DNA of 21,310 bases from a virus. A program made the position numbers and the translations under genes. Shown piece by piece: positions 6,197-12,320 of this stretch. The DNA is taken from IMG/VR virus record IMGVR_UViG_3300023284_001417, positions 1 through 21,310 of that record. One strand, given 5' to 3'. The notes beneath the pieces were generated by a model, which worked only from the letters and a program-made list of their open reading frames with translations, was not told the DNA's origin and ran no database searches. Each line of letters opens with the position of its first letter. Within the stretch, counting starts at the first letter, position 1.

Positions 6197-6574
6197 ATGA
6201 AAGAAAGAATTGACACTGAAGACATTATTCAGATCATACCGCCGGGTATCTGGTCGGCGGTTTACCTTGACGATGACGAAGACCTCACCCCTTACATGGT
6301 CCCCTTGATTGCTTGGGCGCTTGTCAGGACAACGGAGTTCTTCTCTGACGAAGACGACCCCCTCAATTTTAAGGATCTCGAACCGATCGATCTTCCAACA
6401 CATGACGTTGACGGATTGATCTGTGACGATTTCGGCGATGTTTATAGATGTCAGGAAGGCGCGGTGGTCTGTTTTGTCGCGGCCCCAGGCGGCCTTGATG
6501 ATGTGGCGGAAGCTATTGAGCGCGAACAAAGGCGGCGGAAAGAAAGGGAAAAGGGGAACCATGCCGGAACCTAA
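6197..6574 (+). CDS. Hypothetical acidic protein
   Basis: This protein has 125 residues, starting at the ATG after GGGGCGGGGGGTCGA; an upstream in-frame ATG at 6146 has a poorer site. The chain is strongly acidic (YLDDDEDLTPYM, FFSDEDDPLNF) and ends in a very charged helix (EREQRRRKEREKG). Acidic small phage proteins sometimes mimic DNA or bind basic host proteins, but there is no specific evidence for that here. It overlaps the M15-like peptidase gene by 14 bases. Confidence 0.6.
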   Translation: MKERIDTEDIIQIIPPGIWSAVYLDDDEDLTPYMVPLIAWALVRTTEFFSDEDDPLNFKDLEPIDLPTHDVDGLICDDFGDVYRCQEGAVVCFVAAPGGLDDVAEAIEREQRRRKEREKGNHAGT

Positions 6575-7061
6575 TTGGGACAAGATTGAATATTTTAAAA
6601 AGTCGGAATTCCCGGAAGGGATTTGGCCCGACATGGATCGAATGTTTATGCTTCACGTTAATATGTTCCGCCACCGTCTTGAAAGGAGGGTTTTCCCAAC
6701 GCCGATAAAAAGGGGTTTTGTCAGAAAGACCGGAAGCAAGGCCAGCCGTCATTATGCGGTGGGCCGGTTGTCTGACGCCGGGGATTTCTTCCCGGATTCA
6801 AGCCTTGCGGAAGCATTTGAAACAGCGGCGGAACTTTGTTGGGGGATAAGGGGAATCGGGATTTATTGGGATACCCGGTTTCGGGGGCGTCCTTGGGGGA
6901 TGGTTCACCTTGATCGCCGGGACGATCGCCTTTGGTGGGCGCGGGTGACCGACCCCGACGGCAAGAAGCGGTACATTTACCCATCCCTTGGGGGCGGACA
7001 ACGCCGGGAATTCTACCGTCTTCTATCGGATGGCAAATTGAAACCGCCAAGGGGGGCTTGA
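6561..7061 (+). CDS. M15-like metallopeptidase (D-Ala-D-Ala carboxypeptidase/endolysin type)
   Basis: This 166-residue protein starts at the ATG after AAAGGGGAACC. The M15 zinc-site layout can be read: SRHYAVGRLSDAGDFFP supplies His64 and Asp72 (or Asp75), and GMVHLDRRDDRLWW supplies His116 close to the expected H-x-D. GIGIYWD before the second motif matches the strand that precedes it in M15 peptidases. The spacing in the first motif is one residue longer than the classical SxHxxGxAxD. M15 enzymes cut peptidoglycan peptide stems, so this is a candidate lysin or tail-associated muralytic enzyme. The next genes (a hydrolase, a membrane-anchored protein and a lipoprotein) also point to the envelope. 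No signal peptide is seen. Confidence 0.6.
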   Translation: MPEPNWDKIEYFKKSEFPEGIWPDMDRMFMLHVNMFRHRLERRVFPTPIKRGFVRKTGSKASRHYAVGRLSDAGDFFPDSSLAEAFETAAELCWGIRGIGIYWDTRFRGRPWGMVHLDRRDDRLWWARVTDPDGKKRYIYPSLGGGQRREFYRLLSDGKLKPPRGA

Positions 7062-7333
7062 TGAAAGACAACACCGGCCAATACTTTTTCAAGGTTTGGG
7101 AAAACGGAAGGCTTATAGAGGATCGCGTTTTTGATGATCCCTTCATTCATTCGGTATTTGAAATCCAGGGGTGGCGGGCGGCCTGGGATGTTTTGCGGGG
7201 GCGCTTTAAACTTGTCGTTGGTGTTGACGGGACCAAAGAGGCAACGAACGTCGTTTTTGCTGGTGATTATACAAAGATCGAAGGGCCGCCCCAAACCGTG
7301 TCGGCCAATAACGGCGCTTCCGAATGTTTTTGA
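7061..7333 (+). CDS. Hypothetical small protein
   Basis: This 90-residue protein has an ATG that shares one base with the upstream TGA (TGATG), preceded by AAGGGGGGC. It looks like a single small alpha/beta domain (YFFKVWENGRLIEDRVFDD, a helix around FEIQGWRAAWDVL, then KLVVGVDG). No motif, membrane segment or metal site is present. It is tightly coupled to the peptidase gene on one side and overlaps the hydrolase gene by 10 bases on the other, so it is probably part of the same functional group. Confidence 0.6.
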   Translation: MKDNTGQYFFKVWENGRLIEDRVFDDPFIHSVFEIQGWRAAWDVLRGRFKLVVGVDGTKEATNVVFAGDYTKIEGPPQTVSANNGASECF

Positions 7334-7932
7334 TCACCATCCCCGGAACGCATGAACTATTTCACGAAGATGGGTGGTGGCAACCGGACTCCCATTGGTG
7401 GCGCGAAGCCAAGCGCGAAGGGTTCAGACACCCGGCCCCGGAAGACCCCTTCTTTTGGTCAACGGACCTTGAAGGGACCATGGGCGAAAATTACGAATGG
7501 ATGGCGGCGGGGGCGGCCCTTCATTGGTGGGTCTTGTATTACTTGGGGCACGGGGACGGCGATTATCGGGACTTTGGGATCGTTGCATGGTCACACGGCG
7601 GACAAGTCGCGGCCCATTTTCTGAACCGCTACCGATGGGAAATCGGTGTTCTTGCCCGGGCCAAAATGGTGACCCTGGGGACACCCGTCAGGCCGGAAAT
7701 GACGGACCTTTATCACGAGGCTTCCTTAAACGCCGAATGGGTTCATGTTTATTCTGATCAAGACGCGTGGCAGGTCTTCGGGGAGTTATCCGAAATGGAA
7801 TGGTCTTTTGATCGTGAAATGGCCTACGCTGGCAAAAACGTAAACATCGGATCGTTACCACATGAAGCGCTGACAAAGCCTTGGTTGTGGACAAACGCGG
7901 GTCTTTGGAATTATCTCCGGGATGGGAGTTGA
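7324..7932 (+). CDS. Alpha/beta-hydrolase (esterase/lipase-like)
   Basis: This protein has 202 residues. It begins with a classical first strand and oxyanion loop (FLITIPGTHE). It then has a nucleophile elbow, AWSHGGQ, with Ser90, close to the Gly-x-Ser-x-Gly motif with Ala in the first position. A candidate acid follows at Asp145/Asp147 (YSDQDAW), and His180 lies in SLPHEAL, so a full Ser-Asp-His triad is possible in the right order. MVTLGTPVRPE after the elbow matches the lipase strand with LGTP. Substrates could be envelope lipid esters or surface polysaccharide acetyl groups. Mycobacteriophage LysB is one known phage esterase of this fold, but the rest of the window gives no sign of a mycolate host. 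The start overlaps the upstream gene and has no clear ribosome site, so coupling is likely. Confidence 0.7.
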   Translation: MFLITIPGTHELFHEDGWWQPDSHWWREAKREGFRHPAPEDPFFWSTDLEGTMGENYEWMAAGAALHWWVLYYLGHGDGDYRDFGIVAWSHGGQVAAHFLNRYRWEIGVLARAKMVTLGTPVRPEMTDLYHEASLNAEWVHVYSDQDAWQVFGELSEMEWSFDREMAYAGKNVNIGSLPHEALTKPWLWTNAGLWNYLRDGS

Positions 7933-7938
7933 ACCGAA

Positions 7939-8484
7939 ATGAGAAAGAAACCTTCCGGGAAGGCGGCGATTATTGGAACCGCGATCGCGGGATTGATGGC
8001 GGGTTACACCCCGCAAATAATGGACTTCATAGAGGCGTCGGGGCTTGGGATTCCGACGCGGCGATTGGCCCAGGCGCAAGATCAGGCCCGCCTGTTCGAA
8101 GAACATTGGGGGGTTGAACCGGTGGCGAAGGCGGACATCGAGGCTGACGATGGGGCGGTCGTGACGTGCGCCACCTTCAAGGATGACGTTGTTTTGGTAA
8201 CCATTGACCCGGCTGATGGGAAGCCCCGGTTCGTTTGGGTTCCCATGGAAGCCGACCCCGGCGGCGGGTCGGCGATGCTCCCGACGGCGCTTGCGGGCGT
8301 GAAAAGGGAGCGAGGATTCCGCAAGGTTCGTGACACAAGGAAATGCGGCTTCAACAAGCGGCTGAACGGCTACATTGAAGATGTTCAATATGTGCGGGGG
8401 GATTGCGAAAGGCGGGTCATCAACGCGGCGCGCGGGACCGCAAAACGATTCAAGATCGCGTGTGGCGTTTCTTGCCCAAGGTGA
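7939..8484 (+). CDS. Membrane-anchored hypothetical protein
   Basis: This protein has 181 residues. A basic start (MRKKPSGK) is followed by a hydrophobic segment (AAIIGTAIAGLMAGY), giving a single N-terminal anchor or uncleaved signal. The rest is soluble and has five Cys toward the C terminus (CGFNKRL, GDCERR, IACGVSCP), which might form disulfides if it is periplasmic. A short helix rich in Ala and Gln (RRLAQAQDQARLFEEHW) follows the anchor. It sits between the hydrolase and the lipoprotein. A role at the envelope is likely, but I cannot name the family. Confidence 0.55.
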   Translation: MRKKPSGKAAIIGTAIAGLMAGYTPQIMDFIEASGLGIPTRRLAQAQDQARLFEEHWGVEPVAKADIEADDGAVVTCATFKDDVVLVTIDPADGKPRFVWVPMEADPGGGSAMLPTALAGVKRERGFRKVRDTRKCGFNKRLNGYIEDVQYVRGDCERRVINAARGTAKRFKIACGVSCPR

Positions 8485-8487
8485 AAA

Positions 8488-8733
8488 GTGTTTCCTTGTC
8501 GAATCCGGGCATTTGTTGAAAGGATTAAGGCGTGTGGGCGATGCAAGGGGGCGGGACGCATGATCCCATATTTCGACTTGCAGCCTTACAGAAAACGCAA
8601 CCCGCGATCGTCTTCGGTCTTATGTACCGGTTGTATGGGGTATGGGCTTGTTTATGGACAAGACAAGAGATTATTGACGCCCGAAGAATATGATCGCTTT
8701 CTAAAATATCACGCAAGAAAGGGGGAAGCATGA
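8488..8733 (+). CDS. DnaJ-type CxxCxGxG zinc-finger protein
   Basis: This protein has 81 residues. There are two copies of the Hsp40 cysteine-rich motif, Cys16-x2-Cys19-x-Gly-x-Gly (CGRCKGAG) and Cys46-x2-Cys49-x-Gly-x-Gly (CTGCMGYG), spaced as one zinc-binding pair. No J domain is present. Phages often encode such single-unit fingers near other genes and their role is not known. The best start in this frame is GTG 8488, four bases after the upstream TGA. The stop overlaps the lipoprotein ATG by four bases (ATGA). Confidence 0.6.
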   Translation: MFPCRIRAFVERIKACGRCKGAGRMIPYFDLQPYRKRNPRSSSVLCTGCMGYGLVYGQDKRLLTPEEYDRFLKYHARKGEA

Positions 8734-9281
8734 AAACAAGTTTGCTTGTCATGGGTCTGCTTATCCTGTCAGGTTGCGCCGGGATCGATCACCGAACGAC
8801 CGGAAGCCCGGTGATCAATATTGAATGGGCGATCGCGCCCTTGCTTGACGTTGAAGAAGAAGCGGCGATTCCCGAAGACCCCAAGAAGAAACGTTTCTAT
8901 CTCGCCCAGGCGATGGCAAAAAACGGAGGCTTTTGGTTCGTCAATTCATGGGCCGCCGGGTCTTTGCTCCCTTCGATTTCGATCGTTACTGAATACTTTT
9001 GCGATCCTGGGACTTGGCCGAATCAAGCCCAATGCCGAAAGACCCAAAGCTTCGCGGCTTCCGATTCCGGTTGGTTGAAGCAACTTGGAACGGCCACGAT
9101 CATCGGGGGCGCTTACGTTGGGGGACAAGCGGTCAGACGGCCCAACCGAACCAACATCAACCAATCGGCAAGCGGCAACGCCCAGGGCGGATCGGCGATT
9201 CAGAGTCAAGGCCAATATCAAAAGCTAATCAACACGATCCCGAAGAAGGATCGATCGCCGGGTTGGGGGGGCGTCAAGTAA
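8730..9281 (+). CDS. Phage lipoprotein
   Basis: This 183-residue protein starts with a lipoprotein signal peptide, MKTSLLVMGLLILSGCAG. The lipobox is Leu-Ser-Gly-Cys with the lipidated Cys at 16, so the mature chain should be attached to a membrane. The body has three more Cys (YFCDP, AQCRK) and a hydrophobic patch (TATIIGGAYVGGQAV, about 126-140). The C-terminal tail is rich in Asn, Gln and Ser. The ribosome site is AAAGGGGGAAGC. Possible jobs are superinfection exclusion or membrane disruption, and neither can be chosen from sequence. A second lipoprotein is encoded on the other strand at 10671-11054; the two do not resemble each other. Confidence 0.7.
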   Translation: MKTSLLVMGLLILSGCAGIDHRTTGSPVINIEWAIAPLLDVEEEAAIPEDPKKKRFYLAQAMAKNGGFWFVNSWAAGSLLPSISIVTEYFCDPGTWPNQAQCRKTQSFAASDSGWLKQLGTATIIGGAYVGGQAVRRPNRTNINQSASGNAQGGSAIQSQGQYQKLINTIPKKDRSPGWGGVK

Positions 9282-9334
9282 CCATTCCGGTCATGAACTA
9301 ACCTTTGGGTTGAATGAAAGGAGGGCAGCAACTA

Positions 9335-9535
9335 ATGGCAACCAAACGGGACATCATAAAGGGGTTGAGGCTTTTGGCCGATGTGATGGAAAGGGATCTT
9401 CGGAATACAGCCATGGACGAACCTTGGACCGGCCCCGACCAAACCCGCGAAAACGTTGTCGGGACAGGCACGAAAAGCAAGAACAAAAACATGGGGAATA
9501 GCGGTTTCAGCGGAGGTCAACACGCGGCGGCATAG
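9335..9535 (+). CDS. Hypothetical small protein
   Basis: This 66-residue protein uses the ATG at 9335, which follows AAAGGAGGGCAGCAACTA. The first 25 residues form a good amphipathic helix (TKRDIIKGLRLLADVMERDL). The rest is polar and glycine-rich and probably disordered. The stop is TAG with TAA four codons later. It is the last gene before the non-coding region with the structured RNA. Confidence 0.5.
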   Translation: MATKRDIIKGLRLLADVMERDLRNTAMDEPWTGPDQTRENVVGTGTKSKNKNMGNSGFSGGQHAAA

Positions 9536-9557
9536 GGCCGCCATTAAGGAAAACTTG

Positions 9558-9806
9558 GGCCGTGTTTGGCGTTCTGGTGAAAACGTCGGAAAAGTGGGGT
9601 GACTGGTGAAGCGGATTGGGAGGCGAAAGCCGCTAGAACCAAGAGCTGACCCTGAAGGAACATTAGGAAAAGGGTAGGGTGTTAGTCCGTGGGGTTGCCA
9701 TTCCCCAGACCAAGAACATTTCACTGGAATAAGGAGTCGTTCGAAACGTGGATCTGTCCCTCACTACTGAGGGTCCATAGTCGGTTCGAATCCGACAACA
9801 CGGCCA
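9558..9806 (+). ncRNA. Candidate structured RNA with tRNA-like ends (tmRNA-like or interrupted tRNA)
   Basis: No protein frame fits here, but the ends fold like a tRNA. GGCCGTGTT (9558-9566) pairs perfectly with AACACGGCC (9797-9805). Directly 5' of that strand is a canonical T arm, GTCGG-TTCGAAT-CCGAC (9780-9796). After the 5' acceptor strand come TG, then a D-arm-like hairpin GCGT-TCTGGTGAAA-ACGT (9569-9586) with GG in the loop, at exact tRNA spacing. The anticodon arm is replaced by about 190 bases. Their ends form a longer helix (AGTGGGG 9593-9599 with CCTCACT 9759-9765, extended by GAC/GTC). Inside are a possible H-type pseudoknot (GCGG 9611/CCGC 9630 with TTGG 9616/CCAA 9639) and a GGGG/CCCC hairpin at 9685-9710. 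This is the architecture of tmRNA, but I see no standard tag sequence and no complete CCA. Confidence 0.5.
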
Positions 9807-9916
9807 TACTTTCTTGAACACGGAAGGGGGTGGTTGTTGGTGATTATTTAAACCGCCGACCGGCGGACACCGAGACTCAAAACCCAATTGCAGAGTTGGA
9901 TTAAGGGTGCAACAGG

Positions 9917-9956
9917 TGGGCGCGGGGTTTATGCCCGACCCCGCGCCCAATTTATT
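9917..9956 (+). terminator. Terminator-like 12-bp GC-rich hairpin
   Basis: TGGGCGCGGGGT (9917-9928) pairs perfectly with ACCCCGCGCCCA (9938-9949) around a 9-base loop and is followed by ATTTATT. The T tract is broken, so termination may be partial. It would end transcripts carrying the structured RNA. The rest of 9807-9916 holds two smaller hairpins (CCGCC/GGCGG at 9853-9866, and a 6-bp stem with loop GCAG near 9895) but no gene. Confidence 0.5.
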
Positions 9957-9969
9957 GGGATGAAGATCG

Positions 9970-10155
9970 ATGGAAGAAGAAGGGCGGGGACCGACAGCGA
10001 AGGAAGTTCGAGCCGAAGGTGGTTGGGTCGTTGAAGACGTTATCACTTTGACCGACGCCCAATATCTTTTTGCGATCGGGTCTTGGGAACCGTTTTCGCC
10101 CGCCTGTTTCTTGCGGGCGGCTGAAAACATGGGGATCGTCAATGTCCAGAATTAG
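9970..10155 (+). CDS. Hypothetical small protein
   Basis: This 61-residue protein has an ATG after GGGATGAAGATCG, a weak ribosome site. The N terminus is acidic and glycine-rich, followed by a helix-like AQYLFAIGSWEPFSPACFLRAAENM. No motif is recognised. It overlaps the next frame by 14 bases, an arrangement common in this genome, which supports it being real. Confidence 0.4.
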   Translation: MEEEGRGPTAKEVRAEGGWVVEDVITLTDAQYLFAIGSWEPFSPACFLRAAENMGIVNVQN

Positions 10156-10546
10156 CGCGAACGTTGTAGTCGTTTGTCTTTCAATTCTGCTTTTGATTTC
10201 AAGCTATGAAATATTAGGAAGCGAACCGGCTCGCCTTCTTTGCACGAACCCCAACATCATCCGGCTTGCCAAGATACGACTTGTCTTGATCCGATGGCCA
10301 CTGGCCGGGGCCGACCGGACACTTGCCAGCTTCCTTGAATCCGTTCTGAACGAAATCACCGAATCCTTGACCGGCGAAAAATGCCCCCTTCCGCCGACCC
10401 CGCAAACGGACACAAAAAAAGGGGACCGACCCAAAGGGCCGATCCCCATGATTCCCCCGCAATTACTACCGGCCCCCCCCAAGAAGAACAGCGGCGGCGA
10501 CGATGGCAAGGATCGCAATCATCAACGCCTTCGAAGATCCGCTTGA
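10142..10546 (+). CDS. Membrane or exported protein with proline-rich tail
   Basis: This 134-residue protein starts at the ATG after GGGGATCGTCA. The N terminus has a short basic start and a hydrophobic stretch (ANVVVVCLSILLLISSYEILG), so it is a membrane anchor or signal peptide; there is no lipobox. The middle is helical (ADRTLASFLESVLNEITESL), and from residue 83 the chain is rich in Pro, Lys and Gly. The last 80 bases overlap the convergent gene at 10466-10657. The frame also runs through the terminator of the leftward operon, so the C terminus may be less constrained. One-anchor, proline-rich proteins occur among phage spanins, but the evidence is too thin to call it one. Confidence 0.5.
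   Translation: MSRISANVVVVCLSILLLISSYEILGSEPARLLCTNPNIIRLAKIRLVLIRWPLAGADRTLASFLESVLNEITESLTGEKCPLPPTPQTDTKKGDRPKGPIPMIPPQLLPAPPKKNSGGDDGKDRNHQRLRRSA
10414..10446 (-). terminator. Intrinsic terminator of the leftward operon
   Basis: Read on the minus strand, GGGGATCGGCCC, a TTT loop and GGGTCGGTCCCC form a stem of 12 pairs with two mismatches. It is followed directly by seven T (the A run at 10414-10420 on the plus strand). It lies 20 bases beyond the stop of the last leftward gene. This is the best intrinsic terminator in the window. Confidence 0.7.
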
Positions 10547-10657
10547 TGATTCCCGGTCGATCAAGTTGTACCGGAAGTGCGCGGCCCGCTTCAGGTCGGC
10601 GCAATTCTGAACGGCGATTTCATTGATCACAATCGGTTTAATCGGTCCCATTTTCAT
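10466..10657 (-). CDS. Small tail-anchored membrane protein
   Basis: This protein has 63 residues. The only hydrophobic stretch is at the C terminus (ALMIAILAIVAAAVLLGGG), preceded by a Ser/Gly-rich hinge, so it should be tail-anchored with the polar N-terminal domain in the cytoplasm. The ribosome site AAAGGGGGATC precedes the ATG. It ends in tandem stops TAG TAA. It is the last gene of the leftward operon, just before the terminator. Phage proteins of this size with a single anchor include holin-like and host-modifying proteins; no choice can be made here. Confidence 0.55.
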   Translation of the reverse strand: MKMGPIKPIVINEIAVQNCADLKRAAHFRYNLIDRESSSGSSKALMIAILAIVAAAVLLGGGR

Positions 10658-10670
10658 TTTGATCCCCCTT

Positions 10671-11054
10671 TCACCATCCCCCTTCGTTGGCTAACATCCT
10701 TCTAAACCGTTCGATTGTTATTTCTTCAATGCCGTTGTCAGAGCAGAAATAAGTGAATATTTTCTCCCCCGCGTAACCGCCAAAACGGTTTTTGGCATTG
10801 ACCCCGACTTCAAAGGCTTCCCCATATTTCCCCGACCACACGACTTGTTCAATTCGGGCAAACCGGAAAAGACCGCTTCCCGGATCGGTTAACTGACCCC
10901 GGAAATGGTCAACGGTCAATTCGCGGTAATTGGCCGGGCATGAAGAAAAGGCTTGGGTCTTTTGTTCCTGAAGGGTCGGGGGCCGGAAGTTCGGGAAGAC
11001 ACTACATCCCATCAAGGACATCAACATGATCAACGAAACCAACGATCCCTTCAT
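10671..11054 (-). CDS. Lipoprotein
   Basis: This protein has 127 residues. The signal peptide MKGSLVSLIMLMSLMGCSVF has the lipobox Leu-Met-Gly-Cys with Cys17 lipidated, which predicts a membrane-attached periplasmic protein. The mature part has two further Cys (SSCPANY, TYFCSDNG), able to form one disulfide, and alternates short strands and helices (DHFRGQLTDPG, GEKIFTYFC). The start overlaps the upstream gene's stop by four bases (ATGA). Lipoproteins in accessory phage operons often block superinfection, but that is only a possibility here. Confidence 0.65.
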   Translation of the reverse strand: MKGSLVSLIMLMSLMGCSVFPNFRPPTLQEQKTQAFSSCPANYRELTVDHFRGQLTDPGSGLFRFARIEQVVWSGKYGEAFEVGVNAKNRFGGYAGEKIFTYFCSDNGIEEITIERFRRMLANEGGW

Positions 11055-11242
11055 CGTTCACCTTCCTTCTTCAGTTGTTCGGGTTTGAACTTCTTGATCG
11101 AGAATTTCTGATTAAGCAACGTCCAGGGCGTGGCGACTTCAACGCAAACATGCTTATACCCGACCCGCTTGACGCGGCCTGAACGATCGCAGCCCTGTTC
11201 GGTGAAGCGGACAATATCCCCAGGCTGAAAGTCGTTTTTCAT
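11051..11242 (-). CDS. Small SH3/KOW-like protein
   Basis: This 63-residue protein starts at the ATG behind AAGGGGTGTC. The chain reads as a small beta barrel: FQPGDIVRFTEQG, then SGRVKRVGYKHVCVEVA. The GDIV and GRV-x-VG pattern resembles KOW and SH3-like barrels that bind RNA or protein. The tail is basic (SIKKFKPEQLKKEGER). Both ends overlap neighbouring genes by four bases. Confidence 0.55.
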   Translation of the reverse strand: MKNDFQPGDIVRFTEQGCDRSGRVKRVGYKHVCVEVATPWTLLNQKFSIKKFKPEQLKKEGER

Positions 11243-11469
11243 GACACCCCTTCCCATTTGGCCGGGATCCTGAACTTGTCGATGTAAGCTTCAAGATCGC
11301 AAATCATAATCCAGTTTTTGACCCCGATCTTATGTACGGCGATTTCTTTCTTTTTTAGCCAACTCCTGATCTGTGAGGTCGAAACACCTGACAGGAAAGA
11401 GGCTTCTTCAACTCCAACCAATCGGCGCTTCGCCAAATTTGTTTTGATCCTTGCTTCGAAATCCGTCAT
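11239..11469 (-). CDS. Excisionase/MerR-like helix-turn-helix DNA-binding protein
   Basis: This protein has 76 residues. The middle matches the winged helix-turn-helix of excisionase-family proteins: LVGVEEASFLSGVSTSQIRSW, then an LKKKEIAVHKIGVKNW wing and the DLEAYIDKF helix. Proteins of this type bend DNA as recombination directionality factors or act as small regulators. It is the only recognisable DNA-binding protein of the leftward operon, so it could autoregulate it. The ribosome site is AAGGGGGATC, with four-base overlaps on both sides. No integrase lies in the window. Confidence 0.65.
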   Translation of the reverse strand: MTDFEARIKTNLAKRRLVGVEEASFLSGVSTSQIRSWLKKKEIAVHKIGVKNWIMICDLEAYIDKFRIPAKWEGVS

Positions 11470-11675
11470 TGTGATCCCCCTTCCATTTCCTCTGGCGTTT
11501 CCTTCAAAGACACCTCAACATAGATCGACTTGTCTGGACTGAAGACCATAGGCGGCGAAATCATCGACTTTCCTTTGTCCCCAAGGTTCAACATTTGATC
11601 GTCCATGATCTGACAATAAAGAAGGGTTCGGCCTTCGACCCCGAGGGCTTCCCATATCTTCATCTCGATTTGCAT
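11466..11675 (-). CDS. Hypothetical small protein
   Basis: This 69-residue protein uses the ATG at 11675, which is preceded by AAGGGGGATCGTA; the longer frame up to 11867 has no site of that quality and overlaps the next gene. The sequence has a helix (QIEMKIWEALG) and short strands (KSIYVEVSLKETPEE). No motif is found. The stop overlaps the next ATG by four bases. Confidence 0.55.
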   Translation of the reverse strand: MQIEMKIWEALGVEGRTLLYCQIMDDQMLNLGDKGKSMISPPMVFSPDKSIYVEVSLKETPEEMEGGSQ

Positions 11676-11692
11676 TACGATCCCCCTTCCCT

Positions 11693-11977
11693 TCATCCGA
11701 AGACGTGGAATATAAGACTTTGGTCTTCGGTCATAACGGTTCCAATAAAGCGGGCCAACTGTTCGACCACAGGCAAATCTTCGAACCCTACCGGCGGGAC
11801 CGCGCCCGTTGGAATGACCCAAATCTTTCTTGCTTCGGAATTTCGAATGGGGTTCACAATGGCCCACAGGTCAAGGCGGCCTTGTCTAAGCCTTACTGAA
11901 ATAAAGATCGCCCGACTCGGAACCATCAAGATTTGTTCCGGTTCGGTTTCTAAAGAAAAGCGCCAAATTCTTGTCAT
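11693..11977 (-). CDS. Hypothetical protein
   Basis: This 94-residue protein starts at the ATG following GGGGATCACC. It looks like one alpha/beta domain with several strands (TRIWRFSLETEPEQ, AIFISVRLRQG, RKIWVIPTG) and a helix (LPVVEQLARFIGTVM). I do not recognise the family. A terminator-like hairpin (11988-12023) sits just upstream, so its transcript level may be lower than that of the promoter-proximal genes. Confidence 0.55.
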   Translation of the reverse strand: MTRIWRFSLETEPEQILMVPSRAIFISVRLRQGRLDLWAIVNPIRNSEARKIWVIPTGAVPPVGFEDLPVVEQLARFIGTVMTEDQSLIFHVFG

Positions 11978-11987
11978 GGTGATCCCC

Positions 11988-12023
11988 AAAGGAAAGGGCC
12001 GGGAAGCCGAAACCCCCCGGCCC
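11988..12023 (-). terminator. Intra-operon attenuator-like hairpin
   Basis: On the minus strand GGGCCGGG (12023-12016) pairs perfectly with CCCGGCCC (12003-11996) across a 12-base loop and is followed by TTTCCTTT. It lies between two leftward genes (stop at 12033, start at 11977). The T tract is interrupted by CC, so partial termination or mRNA processing is more likely than a full stop. Confidence 0.35.
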
Positions 12024-12032
12024 GGTTGATGA

Positions 12033-12320
12033 TCAGGGACCACATGGCCCCAACCGGTAACCTTCCGAAGTGACCCGCCGAAGTTCATCGCTGAAGCCTT
12101 CAACAACGGCTTCCGTTCCGGTGAAGTAACTGATCGCCGTCATGACAAGATCTAAATCGGCGACTTCAACCAATGACGAAATCGGCCCGCGCCAATCTTC
12201 AGGATCTTCGACTTGTTCAAAAGCTTTCCGAAGCTCGGCGATCGCATGGCCGCCGTATTGGTTGTGTTTTTCAAAGGTTTCCGATCTGGTGTTGGCTTTT
12301 GTTTGTTCTTTAATGGTCAT
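12033..12320 (-). CDS. Hypothetical protein, helical
   Basis: This 95-residue protein is mostly helical and charged (KQTKANTRSETFEKHNQYGG-like start, then AIAELRKAFEQVEDPEDW and a SSLVEVADLDLVMTAISYF helix). No known motif is present. The start overlaps the upstream stop by four bases; the ribosome site AGAGG is weaker than others in the operon, so coupling probably matters. Confidence 0.6.
   Translation of the reverse strand: MTIKEQTKANTRSETFEKHNQYGGHAIAELRKAFEQVEDPEDWRGPISSLVEVADLDLVMTAISYFTGTEAVVEGFSDELRRVTSEGYRLGPCGP

Noticed and set aside
9558-9806. Group I intron-interrupted tRNA as a firm call for the structured RNA
   Set aside because: The insert of about 190 bases is smaller than usual, no P7/S core pairing of the GACTA/TAGTC kind could be completed, and no anticodon stem-loop can be formed from the flanks. 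Kept only as an alternative.
9780-9806. T-arm block read as an attP core copied from the 3' end of a host tRNA or tmRNA gene
   Set aside because: No integrase is present, and the matching acceptor and D arm 220 bases upstream would not be explained by a copied 3' end.
9737-9806. Ordinary tRNA of about 70-76 bases ending at the same T arm
   Set aside because: No 5' strand complementary to AACACGG lies at the required distance, and the candidate anticodon loop has 4 or 6 bases without the conserved U33.
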